Part shown: positions 36,299 through 46,979 of the stretch, piece by piece
Position numbering within the stretch: position 1 is the first letter of the stretch
How the letters are laid out: each line of letters opens with the position of its first letter
From: Azospirillum sp. B21
Lineage (GTDB): Bacteria; Pseudomonadota; Alphaproteobacteria; Azospirillales; Azospirillaceae
Assembly: GCF_008364825.1 (NCBI RefSeq)
Contig: NZ_VTTO01000014.1
Span: forward strand, 89,396 to 153,395
Direction: 5' to 3'
Length of the DNA stretch: 64,000 nt
Notes under the pieces: generated by a model
What the model saw: only the letters and a program-made list of their open reading frames with translations
Database searches by the model: none
What the model was told of the DNA's origin: nothing
Translations under genes and position numbers: made by a program

Positions 36299-36649
36299 TC
36301 AGTCCCGCTGCGACAGGGCGGCGATCATGGCGTCCACCCACTCGGTCAGCCACTCCGCCTTCCGGTCGGCGGTCATCGCCGGATCGGCCAGCACCTCGCG
36401 CGCCGCCGGGCTGTCTTCATCGAAGCGGTCGCCGGCCAGCGCCGCGGTGACGATGTAGCAGGCGGCCTGCCAACGTGTGGTCAGGCCATGGCCCTCGGCC
36501 CGCGCCAGCTGGTCCCGTCCGAATGCGAGGAAGCGGTCGGCCGGCACCGGATCGGCGTCCGGAAAGCGGTCGGCGAGATAGCGGTGCACCGCGCGGATCA
36601 GATCCTCTTCCCCCAGCCGGTCCATCTGGGCCTGCGACAGAACGAACAC
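36299..36649 (-). CDS. Small protein upstream of the lipase, possible effector-associated chaperone
   Basis: 116 residues, GTG start, ends 4 bp before the lipase start, so it is co-translated. The sequence MFVLSQAQMDRLGEEDLIRAVHRYLADRFPDAD resembles a class of short helical proteins that I recall seeing beside T6SS effector genes, but I cannot name the family with certainty. Acidic, no membrane segment. Its position at the head of a lipase/ankyrin operon makes a loading or solubility role for the lipase a reasonable inference. Confidence 0.65.
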   Translation of the reverse strand: MFVLSQAQMDRLGEEDLIRAVHRYLADRFPDADPVPADRFLAFGRDQLARAEGHGLTTRWQAACYIVTAALAGDRFDEDSPAAREVLADPAMTADRKAEWLTEWVDAMIAALSQRD

Positions 36650-36849
36650 GGTGCACCCCGATCGATTGCGTTATCAGGGTATGATAGAGGCGCAATTATT
36701 GACAGAGAAGCGGCAACGCCGGGTTTCCATGGCTGAGTTGGCCCGGGAGAGTACAACTCCGCCGTCAGGTCCTGGAACCGGGACACGCGGTCGATTACCA
36801 TGGCTCTGGCTTTGCCCGAATCGGAGACAGCCGACGTGAGGATGGGGAC

Positions 36850-37500
36850 GTGAGAATGGGAATGGTCAGGGGCTTACGGCCGGCGTTTGCCGGATTGGCG
36901 CTGTTGCTGGCATTCGGCGGCGTGGCTGCGGCCACCGAACCGACCGCCGCCCCCACCACGACGGAGGACTTCATCCGGGCCCTGCGGCCGGACACCCCCG
37001 CGGCCAACGGGAAGCCCGACGAGAAGCCCGACGAGAAGCCCAGGACCCGCGGCCTCGCGCTCGGCACTGGTGGCGCTGGCGAAGCGGCAGCACCCCCACC
37101 CGCACCCCCGCCGGCATCGGCGCCCGCCACCACCGCTGCCGCGAAGCCGAAGGCCGCACCCAGGATCAGCTTCCAGGTGGAGTTCGCCTTCAACTCGGCG
37201 GAGCTGACGCCCAAGGCAACCGGTATCCTCGACGAGCTGGGCCGCGCCCTGACCTCGCCGGACCTCGCCGCCTACCGCTTCCAGCTGACCGGCCACACCG
37301 ACGGCGTCGGAAATCCGGATTACAACCTCGCCTTGTCGAAGCGGCGGGCTGCCTCGGTGCGCGATTACCTGACCCGGAGTTTCGCCGTGTCGCCCAACCG
37401 GCTGGTGGCGATCGGTCGCGGATCGCAGCAACTGCTCGATCCCGCCAACCCCGCCAGCGACACCAACCGCCGGGTCGAGATCGTCAATCTCGGCTCCTGA
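36850..37500 (+). CDS. OmpA-family peptidoglycan-binding protein
   Basis: About 216 residues. Signal peptide (RPAFAGLALLLAFGGVAAA), a Pro/Ala-rich low-complexity spacer with a repeated KPDE unit (GKPDEKPDEKP), and a C-terminal OmpA domain (VEFAFNSAELTPKATGILDELGRAL, FQLTGHTDGVGNPDYNLALSKRRAASVRDYL, GSQQLLDPANPASDTNRRVEIV) that binds meso-diaminopimelate in the cell wall. GTG at 36850 or ATG at 36856 are both possible starts. Divergent from the lipase operon. Probably periplasmic; whether it serves the T6SS or general envelope stability cannot be told. Confidence 0.92.
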   Translation: MRMGMVRGLRPAFAGLALLLAFGGVAAATEPTAAPTTTEDFIRALRPDTPAANGKPDEKPDEKPRTRGLALGTGGAGEAAAPPPAPPPASAPATTAAAKPKAAPRISFQVEFAFNSAELTPKATGILDELGRALTSPDLAAYRFQLTGHTDGVGNPDYNLALSKRRAASVRDYLTRSFAVSPNRLVAIGRGSQQLLDPANPASDTNRRVEIVNLGS

Positions 37501-37530
37501 CCACCGTCAACCCGACAGGGCGACGGCGGC

Positions 37531-38445
37531 TCAGCGCCAGCCGCCGTCCCGCGTCAGCCCGGCCAGGATGTCGCGCAGGATGGCATGCGCCGCGCGGGCG
37601 GCGACCGGCATCGGCCGGCCGGCGGCATGGGCCAGCAGGATGGTACGGTCGATCTGCGGATCGACGATGGGCAGGCCGGTCAGGCGCTCCGCCACCGCGC
37701 CATAGCGCGCCACCCGCTCCGACAGCACGGTATAGCCGCAGCCTTCCGCCACCAGCGCCTTGATCTGTTCCAGCGCGTCGATCTCCATGGCGATGGTGAC
37801 GCGGGCGCGGGCCAGCAATGCTGCGTGCTCCACCTCCTCGCGTACGCCGTGGGGGCGGCCGGGCAGGATCAGCGGCAGGGCCAGCGCCTCGGCGAAGGGG
37901 ATCGACTTGCGGCCCCGCAGCAGCGGGTCGTCCGCCGGTCCGACCAGATGCAGGCTTTCCCGCGCCACCAGCTCCGTCTCCAGCCCGCCCATCTCCTCGG
38001 CGCCGAACACCAGAGCCAGATCGAGCTGCCCCGACAGCACCCATTCCCGCATATGGCCGGACAGCCCTTCCACCACCCGCAGCCGGATCTGCGGATGGTC
38101 GCGGCGCACTGCCAGCGCCAGCGGCACGGTCAGCACCGGTCCCAGCGATGTCGGAATACCGACCGTGGCCGGACCGGCGGGGACGGCCTCCACCGCGCGC
38201 ACCTCGTCGCGCAGCCCGTCCATCGACTCGATCAGCGCCGCCGCCCGCTGCGCCAGCCGCCGCCCGCTTTCGGTCGGCACCACGCCGCGCGCCGTGCGCA
38301 GGACCAGCTGGCAGCCGAAATCCTCCTCCATCCGCTTCAGATGCAGGCTGAGCGCCGGCTGCGCCACCCGCAGCGCCTCCGCCGCGCGGGAGATCGAGCC
38401 ATGCTCCACGATGCCCAGGAAATAACGAAGCTGCCGCACGTCCAT
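37531..38445 (-). CDS. LysR-family regulator
   Basis: 304 residues. HTH at 1-60 (MDVRQLRYFLGIVEHGSISRAAEALRVAQPALSLHLKRMEEDFGCQLVLR), linker helix, then the periplasmic-binding-like effector domain (VGIPTSLGPVLTVPLALAVRRDHPQIRLRVVEGLSGHMREWVLSGQLDLALVF). The start of this domain resembles Nac/CysB-like nitrogen-assimilation regulators. Target unknown: the neighbours are OmpA (convergent) and clpB (divergent, 241 bp apart), neither a typical LysR target. Confidence 0.92.
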   Translation of the reverse strand: MDVRQLRYFLGIVEHGSISRAAEALRVAQPALSLHLKRMEEDFGCQLVLRTARGVVPTESGRRLAQRAAALIESMDGLRDEVRAVEAVPAGPATVGIPTSLGPVLTVPLALAVRRDHPQIRLRVVEGLSGHMREWVLSGQLDLALVFGAEEMGGLETELVARESLHLVGPADDPLLRGRKSIPFAEALALPLILPGRPHGVREEVEHAALLARARVTIAMEIDALEQIKALVAEGCGYTVLSERVARYGAVAERLTGLPIVDPQIDRTILLAHAAGRPMPVAARAAHAILRDILAGLTRDGGWR

Positions 38446-38560
38446 GCCGCCGGAACCCTTGCCGCCGATAACGCAGTGATATGAAGGGGACGGCTGGCAT
38501 CGCGTGTCAATATGGCTTTGGCTTCTGTCCGCTGTCGCGTGTTCCGCTCAAGAGCCCCCT

Positions 38561-38590
38561 CTTGATCGCCGCAAATCCGTTAACCATTTA
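38561..38590 (+). promoter_or_regulatory. Possible heat-shock (RpoH-type) promoter of clpB
   Basis: CTTGATC (38561-38567) and CCATTTA (38584-38590) resemble the alphaproteobacterial sigma-32 pattern CTTG...CYTATNT about 100 bp before the clpB start. The spacing is one or two bases long and the -10 match is partial, so this is a weak prediction supported mainly by the gene's usual regulation. Confidence 0.35.
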
Positions 38591-38686
38591 CCCATCAGGC
38601 GCCGGGCGGTCGCGCATTTTGCGGACCGCGGGGGCGCCGTTCCGCGCCGGATGACTGGGCGGAAGACCTTGGAAACGGAGTGCCGG

Positions 38687-41371
<2,685 letters not shown>

Positions 41372-41408
41372 CCGGCCTCAAGCGATGAGGAAAAATCGTC
41401 GGTAACGG

Positions 41409-41442
41409 AAAGGCCCCGGTGCATCGCAACCGGGGCCTTTTT
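41409..41442 (+). terminator. Strong intrinsic terminator of clpB
   Basis: AAAGGCCCCGGT (41409-41420) and ACCGGGGCCTTT pair perfectly over an 8-nt loop, followed by a T-run. This is a textbook rho-independent terminator 38 bp after the clpB stop. The T-run overlaps the ICE recombination site TTTTTCAT, so the insertion leaves the terminator functional. Confidence 0.93.
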
Positions 41443-41445
41443 CAT
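41438..41445. other. ICE left attachment site (attL core TTTTTCAT)
   Basis: TTTTTCAT is the short recombination sequence established for Tn4371-family ICEs. Here it lies 175 bp before the integrase start and at the junction between host clpB and element genes. A nearby 7-bp inverted repeat TCCAGCA (41457-41463)/TGCTGGA (41472-41478) could be an integrase arm site. The matching attR lies outside the window. Confidence 0.8.
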
Positions 41446-41620
41446 TTCACCATGACTCCAGCACCGAACTTTGCTGGACTACGCCGAAGCCCGATACAGC
41501 AGGTTTATCAATAACTTAGGCGAGTCCAACATATGCCGGTGCTTTCCGAAACCTGACCCGGCTTCCCCTCTGATGGCCCCTACATGGCTCTTGGGAATCG
41601 GGTCTTTCCGAGGAGTCATC

Positions 41621-42820
41621 GTGGCAAAACTCAAGCTCACCAAGTCCGCAGTCGATGCGGCACAACCCCAGGCGCAGGCCGTCGAACTCCGGGACACGCT
41701 GGTGCCCGGCTTCCTGTGCAAGGTTACACCAGCGGGCCGCAAGGTGTTCATGCTCCAGTACCGCACGAACGCTGGCGAGCGACGCAAGCCCGCCCTGGGC
41801 TTGTATGGGGAACTGACGGTCGAACAGGCCCGCTCGCTGGCCCAAGAATGGCTGGCCGAGGTTCGCCGAGGCGGCGACCCCAGCGCGGCCAAGGCCGCCG
41901 CCCGTTCAGCCCCCACGGTCAAGGAGCTGTGCACCAAGTTCATGGAGGACTACTCCAAGCAGCGCAACAAGCCCAGCACCCAGCGCGGGTATCAGGCCGT
42001 CATCGACCGCTGCATCGTTCCGATGCTGGGCCGTTTGAAGGTGCAGGACGTGAAGCGGCCGGACGTGGCCACAGCGATGAAGAAGATGGCCCACAAGCCC
42101 GCCGAGGCCAACCGTGCTTTCAGCGTGATGCGCAAGATGTTCAACCTGGCCGAGGTGTGGGGCCACCGGCCGGACGGCACCAACCCCTGCCGCCACGTCC
42201 CGATGTACCCCAACGGCAAGGCCACGCACCTCATCAGCGACGAGGACATGGGCAAGCTGTTTCGGCGACTGGAGCACATCGAGGCCGAGGGCCTGGAGAA
42301 CTACGTCATCCCGCTGGCGATCCGCCTGCAATTCGAGTTCGCCGGCCGCCGCTCCGAAATCGTGACGCTCCAATGGGATTGGGTGGACCTGGACAACCGC
42401 CGTGTGATCTGGCCCGACAGCAAGACCGGCGGCATGTCCAAGCCCATGAGCGAGGTAGCCTATCGGCTGCTCGCGACGGCGCCGCGGCCGGAAGGCATTC
42501 CCTACGTGCTCCCGTCCCCGAGCCATCCGGGCAAGCATCTGACCACGGGCGAGTATTACAACGGCTGGAGCCGCGCCCTCAAGGCGGCGGGCGCCACGCA
42601 CGTCGGCACGCACGGTATCCGCCACCGCTCGGCGACCGACATTGCCAACTCGGGCATCCCGGTCAAGGTCGGCATGGCGCTGACGGCGCACAAGACCGTG
42701 GCGATGTTCATGCGCTACGTCCATACCGAGGATGATCCCGTGCGAAAGGCCGCCGAACTGGTGGCGAACCGGCGCAAGACGATTACTGAGGCGCAACGTC
42801 CCGCAGAGGTAGCAGCATGA
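41621..42820 (+). CDS. int: Tyrosine integrase of the ICE
   Basis: 399 residues. The N-terminal arm-binding DUF4102-like domain (VAKLKLTKSAVDAAQPQ, DTLVPGFLCKVTPAGRKVFMLQYR, RRKPALGLYGELTVEQARSLAQEWL) is followed by a SAM-like core-binding domain and the catalytic domain with Arg in EFAGRRSEIVTLQW, the HGIRHRSAT box and the Tyr nucleophile in MFMRYVHTEDD. GTG at 41621 behind GAGGAG is preferred to the upstream TTG at 41471 since the region before it has no domain and includes likely promoter/arm sites. It overlaps the next gene (ATGA). Confidence 0.95.
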   Translation: MAKLKLTKSAVDAAQPQAQAVELRDTLVPGFLCKVTPAGRKVFMLQYRTNAGERRKPALGLYGELTVEQARSLAQEWLAEVRRGGDPSAAKAAARSAPTVKELCTKFMEDYSKQRNKPSTQRGYQAVIDRCIVPMLGRLKVQDVKRPDVATAMKKMAHKPAEANRAFSVMRKMFNLAEVWGHRPDGTNPCRHVPMYPNGKATHLISDEDMGKLFRRLEHIEAEGLENYVIPLAIRLQFEFAGRRSEIVTLQWDWVDLDNRRVIWPDSKTGGMSKPMSEVAYRLLATAPRPEGIPYVLPSPSHPGKHLTTGEYYNGWSRALKAAGATHVGTHGIRHRSATDIANSGIPVKVGMALTAHKTVAMFMRYVHTEDDPVRKAAELVANRRKTITEAQRPAEVAA

Positions 42821-43953
42821 CCAGGAAGACGCATGCGGCGGTGCTAGCCGCACCCGCTGCTTTGCCTGCCGGCTACGCCGGCATCCACAGCGGCATCGTG
42901 GATCTGCTTGACGCTGCGCGCCAGGCGGCGGCGCGCAGCGTCAATGCACTGATGACGGCGAGCTATTGGGAGATTGGTCGCCGCATCGTGGAGGCTGAGC
43001 AACAGGGCAAGCGGCGTGCGGGTTATGGTGAGCAGTTGATGGAGCGACTGTCCAGCGACCTCACACGGCAGTTCGGCCGCGGGTTCAGTCGCCAGAACCT
43101 GCAGCAGATGCGATCGTTCTTTCTGACCCGGCCAATTCGCCAGACAGTGTCTGGCAAATCTTCCCCGAAGCCCATGCGGCCGTGGCGGCTTGACGAGCTG
43201 GCACAGGTCTTCACGCTGCCTTGGTCGGCCTACGTGCGGCTGCTGTCGGTCAAGGACGAGCATGCGCGCCAGTTCTATGAAGCTGAGGCCCTGCGCGGCG
43301 GATGGAGCGTGCGCCAATTGGATCGGCAGATCGGCAGCCAGTTCTACGAGCGCACGGCGCTGTCGAAAAACAAGGCGGCGATGCTGGCCAAGGGCGCGGT
43401 GGCCAAGCCCGAAGATGCCGTCGCGCCCGGCGATGCCATCAAAGACCCCTATGTGCTGGAGTTCCTCGACCTCAAGGACGAGTATTCGGAGTCCGATCTG
43501 GAGGCCGCCTTGATCCGGCGGCTGGAAGACTTCCTGCTCGAATTGGGTGAAGGGTTCACCTTCATTGGACGGCAGCGGCGCTTGCGCATCGACCAGACCT
43601 GGTATCGGGTGGACTTGCTGCTGTTCCATCGCAAGTTACGCTGCCTGGTCATCATCGACCTGAAGCTGGGGAGTCTGACGCATGCGGACGTGGGCCAGAT
43701 GCACATGTACTGCAACTATGCCAAGGAACACTGGGCCTATCCCGAGGAGAACCCGCCGGTGGGGCTGATTCTTTGTGCCGACAAGGGGCTCGCCCTGGCG
43801 CGGTATGCGCTGGAGGGCTTACCCACCAAGGTCATGGCGGCGAACTACCGGATGGTTCTGCCGGATACCGATGTGCTGCAAAAGGAACTGGAAAGCACGC
43901 GGCTCTTGCTGGAGTCTCGCGGAACGATTCGTCCCAAGACGTGGAAGCGGTAG
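42817..43953 (+). CDS. YhcG-type DUF1016/PDDEXK nuclease-like protein
   Basis: 378 residues. N-terminal DUF1016_N domain (VNALMTASYWEIGRRIVEAEQQGKRRAGYGEQLMERLSSDLTRQFGRGFSRQNLQQMRSFF) and C-terminal PD-(D/E)xK-like domain with the motif region YRVDLLLFHRKLRCLVIIDLKLG (Asp, then Asp-x-Lys). Related proteins appear beside restriction-modification and other defence genes; the exact activity is not firmly established, but a DNA-cleaving or DNA-binding role is likely. Start overlaps the integrase stop by ATGA, so both come from one message. Good family length, no damage visible. Confidence 0.92.
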   Translation: MTRKTHAAVLAAPAALPAGYAGIHSGIVDLLDAARQAAARSVNALMTASYWEIGRRIVEAEQQGKRRAGYGEQLMERLSSDLTRQFGRGFSRQNLQQMRSFFLTRPIRQTVSGKSSPKPMRPWRLDELAQVFTLPWSAYVRLLSVKDEHARQFYEAEALRGGWSVRQLDRQIGSQFYERTALSKNKAAMLAKGAVAKPEDAVAPGDAIKDPYVLEFLDLKDEYSESDLEAALIRRLEDFLLELGEGFTFIGRQRRLRIDQTWYRVDLLLFHRKLRCLVIIDLKLGSLTHADVGQMHMYCNYAKEHWAYPEENPPVGLILCADKGLALARYALEGLPTKVMAANYRMVLPDTDVLQKELESTRLLLESRGTIRPKTWKR

Positions 43954-43998
43954 ACACACCTGCGGAGCTATACGCCTGTTTGGAGATTGGGCAGAACC

Positions 43999-44787
43999 TC
44001 AGTCTGTAGTCGGTTTTACGGCTTTCTTCCGTGAGGAGGAAGAAGGCAACGACGGCAAACATTCAAACAAACGTTCCGCATAGACGAATCCCATCCGCCT
44101 TACTGCGTCCTGATCGAAATACAGTAGCCATGCGGCAAGTAGCGCCAGCGAAATGAGCAATGTCAAGCCTGCGGCAAGCCCTGGATCGGCAAGGTGCACC
44201 AAGTCAAATTGGAGAGGTGCTACCTGCAAAATCTTTGCAATCAACAATCCGTAGACGACGCCCATGAGGCACGACAGGATACCGACAGGCTTCATCGCCA
44301 GCATGTTGCGATGAAATCCATAGGCGATGTTCTCTTTCAGCAAGAGCTGCTTGTTGGAACGCGTGAGTTCGCGAAGCCGCTTAGTGGCACCGATGTAGAT
44401 GTCGTCTGCCTTGTCTGGGTTTGCTGATTCTTCTTCTGCCGTTGGCATGGCGATACCCAACTTGGCAGTGATCGCCGTGTGATAACGCTGCTTGCTGACA
44501 CCATCAAGGAACTTGTCGCGGTGGCGTAGTGCGATGGTCGTGGGCATGCCACCCCATTTTGAGACCAGCATCTCTTCAAGTTTTTTACCACGTCCGCGCG
44601 CTACGCTCGCGAGTGCATAGATAGCGCCGCAGCCGCCCAGCAGGCCGATCACACCTGTAAGCACAGGGTGCCGAGCCCCGTAGACGCACAACAGCGGCAC
44701 CAGCACGGGTAAGGCCACAAGAAGGCCAGGGATAACACGTGCCTTGCGCTCGTAGGGGTCTTTGACCAGTTCAAAAATTGTTGTCAT
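43999..44787 (-). CDS. Four-helix membrane protein downstream of the WYL regulator
   Basis: 262 residues. Two helices near the N-terminus (VIPGLLVALPVLVPLLCVY and VLTGVIGLLGGCGAIYALASV), a soluble stretch of about 90 residues (KLEEMLVSKWGGMPTTIALRHRDKFLDGVSKQRYHTAITAKLG), then two more helices (PVGILSCLMGVVYGLLIAKIL and AAGLTLLISLALLAAWLLYF) and a Ser/Lys-rich tail. I do not recognise the family. It follows the WYL gene by 6 bp on the same strand, so the two are one operon. Membrane proteins in such settings often act as the killing effector, which is only an inference here. Base composition is lower in GC than the ICE core. Confidence 0.75.
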   Translation of the reverse strand: MTTIFELVKDPYERKARVIPGLLVALPVLVPLLCVYGARHPVLTGVIGLLGGCGAIYALASVARGRGKKLEEMLVSKWGGMPTTIALRHRDKFLDGVSKQRYHTAITAKLGIAMPTAEEESANPDKADDIYIGATKRLRELTRSNKQLLLKENIAYGFHRNMLAMKPVGILSCLMGVVYGLLIAKILQVAPLQFDLVHLADPGLAAGLTLLISLALLAAWLLYFDQDAVRRMGFVYAERLFECLPSLPSSSSRKKAVKPTTD

Positions 44788-44793
44788 GTGAAG

Positions 44794-45696
44794 TCAGGCC
44801 TGTGCCGCCAAGGCGTCGATATAGGGTTGGATTTCATCGCGGTTTTTCAGCGTGATCTGCTGTGCGAGGGGGTCTGGTGCTTCCTTGGTATGCAAACCCA
44901 AACGTCTCAGCGTGTAGTACAGAAACGCTTGGCGGCATGGAAGTTTGACCTCTCCATCTTCCATGCCGTAGTCCAACTCTAAGACTCGTTTCTTGGCTGC
45001 AGGCAAATCGGGATGCGGTGCAAGTACCAGCGTCAATACAGTTTGCCAATGCGAATCTTGGTTGGAGTCCACTTGGGTCGCCTCGAAGCCATCGATGCGC
45101 AGGATTCGAGCAAGGACGAAATCGCTGAAGCGCTGGCGCTTGTGGCAAAACGCGCGCATGTGCCAGCGAAAACCGTCATTGCCAAGGGCGTGGGGAGACA
45201 GCAAGCGAACCGATTCATCCAACGACGTCATGGACTGGTAGCTCACCAGAATGGATTCCTGCTGGCGGATTGCGCGCACCACTGCTTCGACGGTCTGCTC
45301 ATTGATCGTGCGCCAAGGGGACGGGGCCCAATCTGTCTCCGGCGCGGAGCCGATGAAGCTGGCCGTCGGCTCGACAATTCCCATCTTTGTCGCTAGCAGT
45401 TCTGCTAGATAGCGTTGCGCCGAGCTTCGTTGGTAAAGCGGGTGAAAACTCTGCGCTGCCGTGTAGGTCTTGGAGCTGCGGTCGTAAGTCAGGTTGCTCG
45501 GCGCCAACTCCATGTACTTGGAAATGTCCAGCGATGCCTGCGGGACCGAAATACCAAAGTGCTCGGTGAGATCCATCCGGTTGATGCGCCGCTCCCAGCG
45601 CAGACGGAAATCGATGAATTGAAGTCTGCTCTCCAGCCCCCAACTTAGCCCCTTAGGCTCAGCAGGTTCGGCGGCAGGAACGGAAGGTTTTTGCAT
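44794..45696 (-). CDS. WYL-domain transcriptional regulator (BrxR/CapW type)
   Basis: 300 residues: an N-terminal winged HTH (SRLQFIDFRLRWERRINRMDLTEHFGISVPQASLDISKYMELAP), a central WYL domain (ILVSYQSMTSLDESVRLLSPHALGNDGFRWHMRAFCHKRQRFSDFVLARI) and a C-terminal WCX-like dimerisation part (VLTLVLAPHPDLPAAKKRVLELDYGMEDGEV). Family members repress phage-defence operons (for example BREX and CBASS) and respond to nucleic-acid or nucleotide ligands. It is divergent from the MBL/E2-E1-JAB operon with an 89-bp shared promoter region holding an inverted repeat, which fits direct repression and autoregulation. Confidence 0.92.
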   Translation of the reverse strand: MQKPSVPAAEPAEPKGLSWGLESRLQFIDFRLRWERRINRMDLTEHFGISVPQASLDISKYMELAPSNLTYDRSSKTYTAAQSFHPLYQRSSAQRYLAELLATKMGIVEPTASFIGSAPETDWAPSPWRTINEQTVEAVVRAIRQQESILVSYQSMTSLDESVRLLSPHALGNDGFRWHMRAFCHKRQRFSDFVLARILRIDGFEATQVDSNQDSHWQTVLTLVLAPHPDLPAAKKRVLELDYGMEDGEVKLPCRQAFLYYTLRRLGLHTKEAPDPLAQQITLKNRDEIQPYIDALAAQA

Positions 45697-45712
45697 CAGT
45701 CACGCCTAAAAA

Positions 45713-45773
45713 GTAGACGGATATAAAAAATCGTCGTACATTAACTATACGCGATCATCCTTCGGTCGTCTAC
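45713..45773. promoter_or_regulatory. Divergent promoter region with inverted repeat GTAGACG/CGTCTAC
   Basis: GTAGACG (45713-45719) and CGTCTAC (45767-45773) are exact inverted repeats 47 bp apart that flank an A/T-rich stretch (TATAAAAAATCG, TTAACTATAC). The whole lies between the WYL gene and the first MBL gene. This is a fitting operator-promoter for the WYL dimer; the base-level assignment is inferred. Confidence 0.45.
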
Positions 45774-45785
45774 CCGGAGACCCCA

Positions 45786-46979
45786 GTGCCTACAACCATC
45801 ACGTTTTTTCCCGTCGACAACGGGGACATGACCCTCATCAAGTTCGGCGATCTCGACGCGACGACTCTGCTGATCGACGTAAACATCAGGCAAGACGCCG
45901 ACGACCCTGACGGGGAGGCGCGCGATGTCGCCAAGGATTTGCGCGAACGACTGAAGAAGGATGAGAACGGCAGGCCGTATGTCGATGCGTTCCTGCTGAG
46001 CCACCCGGATCAAGACCATTGCCGAGGGTTGAAGCGACACTTCTACCTAGGGCCACTCGACAAGTACCCGGACGACAAGAAGGACGACAAGGACAAGAAA
46101 ATCGTGATCCGCGAGATGTGGTCGTCCCCGATCGTGTTTCGACGCGCCAGCAAGACGCACACCTTGAGCGACGACGCCAAGGCATTCAACACGGAGGCGC
46201 GTCGGCGCGTGCAACTGAACCGTGACAAGAATTTCGCCGTCGGGAACGGTGACCGCATTCAGATCATGGGCGAGGACATCGACGGAAAAACCGATGATCT
46301 CACTTCGATTGTGCGGAAGGTGGACACGCGCTTTTCAACGATCAATGGCAAGAGTTCCGCATTCTTTTCTGCGTTTCTTTTGGCTCCACTGGACGCCCAG
46401 GATGACGAGGAAGAGGAAGAGTGCCTGGTCAAGAACCAGTCCAGCGTTATTCTGAACATCACGTTGGCGGCTGACGCGCAGACGCCGGATGGTGCGAAAT
46501 TCCTTACTGGTGGCGATGCTGAGGTGTTCATCTGGAACCGCCAGTGGCAACGCCACAAGGCTGAAGCAGATGTGCTTGAGTACGACATCATGCAGGCGCC
46601 TCATCATTGTTCCTGGCATTCGCTGTCCTATGACAGCTGGTCCGACTACCGTGAAAAAGCCAAGCTCGATGCTGATGCTCGCAAGGCGCTTTCGCAGACC
46701 CGTGACGGCGCCGTCATCGTCGCCAGCTGCAAGCCGATTGCAGATGATGACAGCGATCCGCCCTGCATCCGTGCGAAGCGTGAGTACGTGACGATCGTGG
46801 ACGAAGCAAAAGGCGAGTTCTACTGCACAGGCGAGTACCCCAGCGAAAAGTCCGTGGAACCGCTCGTTTTCACCGTAACCGCTCAGGGTGTGCAACCTCC
46901 CTCGAAGAAGGAGTCCGGATCGAAGGCCGCTGCCGTGGTGACCTCTGCGCGCACCCCCATGCCGCACGGAGCATCATGA
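45786..46979 (+). CDS. MBL-fold hydrolase, first gene of the ubiquitin-like system
   Basis: 397 residues, GTG start behind CCGGAG. A metallo-beta-lactamase fold of the ComEC/Rec2-like type: N-terminal strand TTITFFPVDNGDMTLIKFG, metal motif LLSHPDQDHCRG (residues 73-78, HxDxDH), a later ILNITLAADAQTPDGAKFLTGGDAEVF strand-loop with a metal Asp in GGDAE, and the third site APHHCSWHS. The protein has an inserted charged segment (about 85-165) and a C-terminal disordered tail. No signal peptide, so cytoplasmic. Its stop overlaps the start of the E2-E1-JAB gene (ATGA). Substrate unknown; nucleic acid or nucleotide signals are possibilities. Confidence 0.88.
   Translation: MPTTITFFPVDNGDMTLIKFGDLDATTLLIDVNIRQDADDPDGEARDVAKDLRERLKKDENGRPYVDAFLLSHPDQDHCRGLKRHFYLGPLDKYPDDKKDDKDKKIVIREMWSSPIVFRRASKTHTLSDDAKAFNTEARRRVQLNRDKNFAVGNGDRIQIMGEDIDGKTDDLTSIVRKVDTRFSTINGKSSAFFSAFLLAPLDAQDDEEEEECLVKNQSSVILNITLAADAQTPDGAKFLTGGDAEVFIWNRQWQRHKAEADVLEYDIMQAPHHCSWHSLSYDSWSDYREKAKLDADARKALSQTRDGAVIVASCKPIADDDSDPPCIRAKREYVTIVDEAKGEFYCTGEYPSEKSVEPLVFTVTAQGVQPPSKKESGSKAAAVVTSARTPMPHGAS

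Noticed and set aside
41446..41620. Integrase start at TTG 41471 with 50 extra residues
   Set aside because: The extra part has no domain and no ribosome site; GTG 41621 has GAGGAG and the domain starts there.
44794..45696. BREX system because of the BrxR-like WYL gene
   Set aside because: No BrxC, PglX, PglZ or BrxL genes are nearby; WYL regulators serve many defence types.
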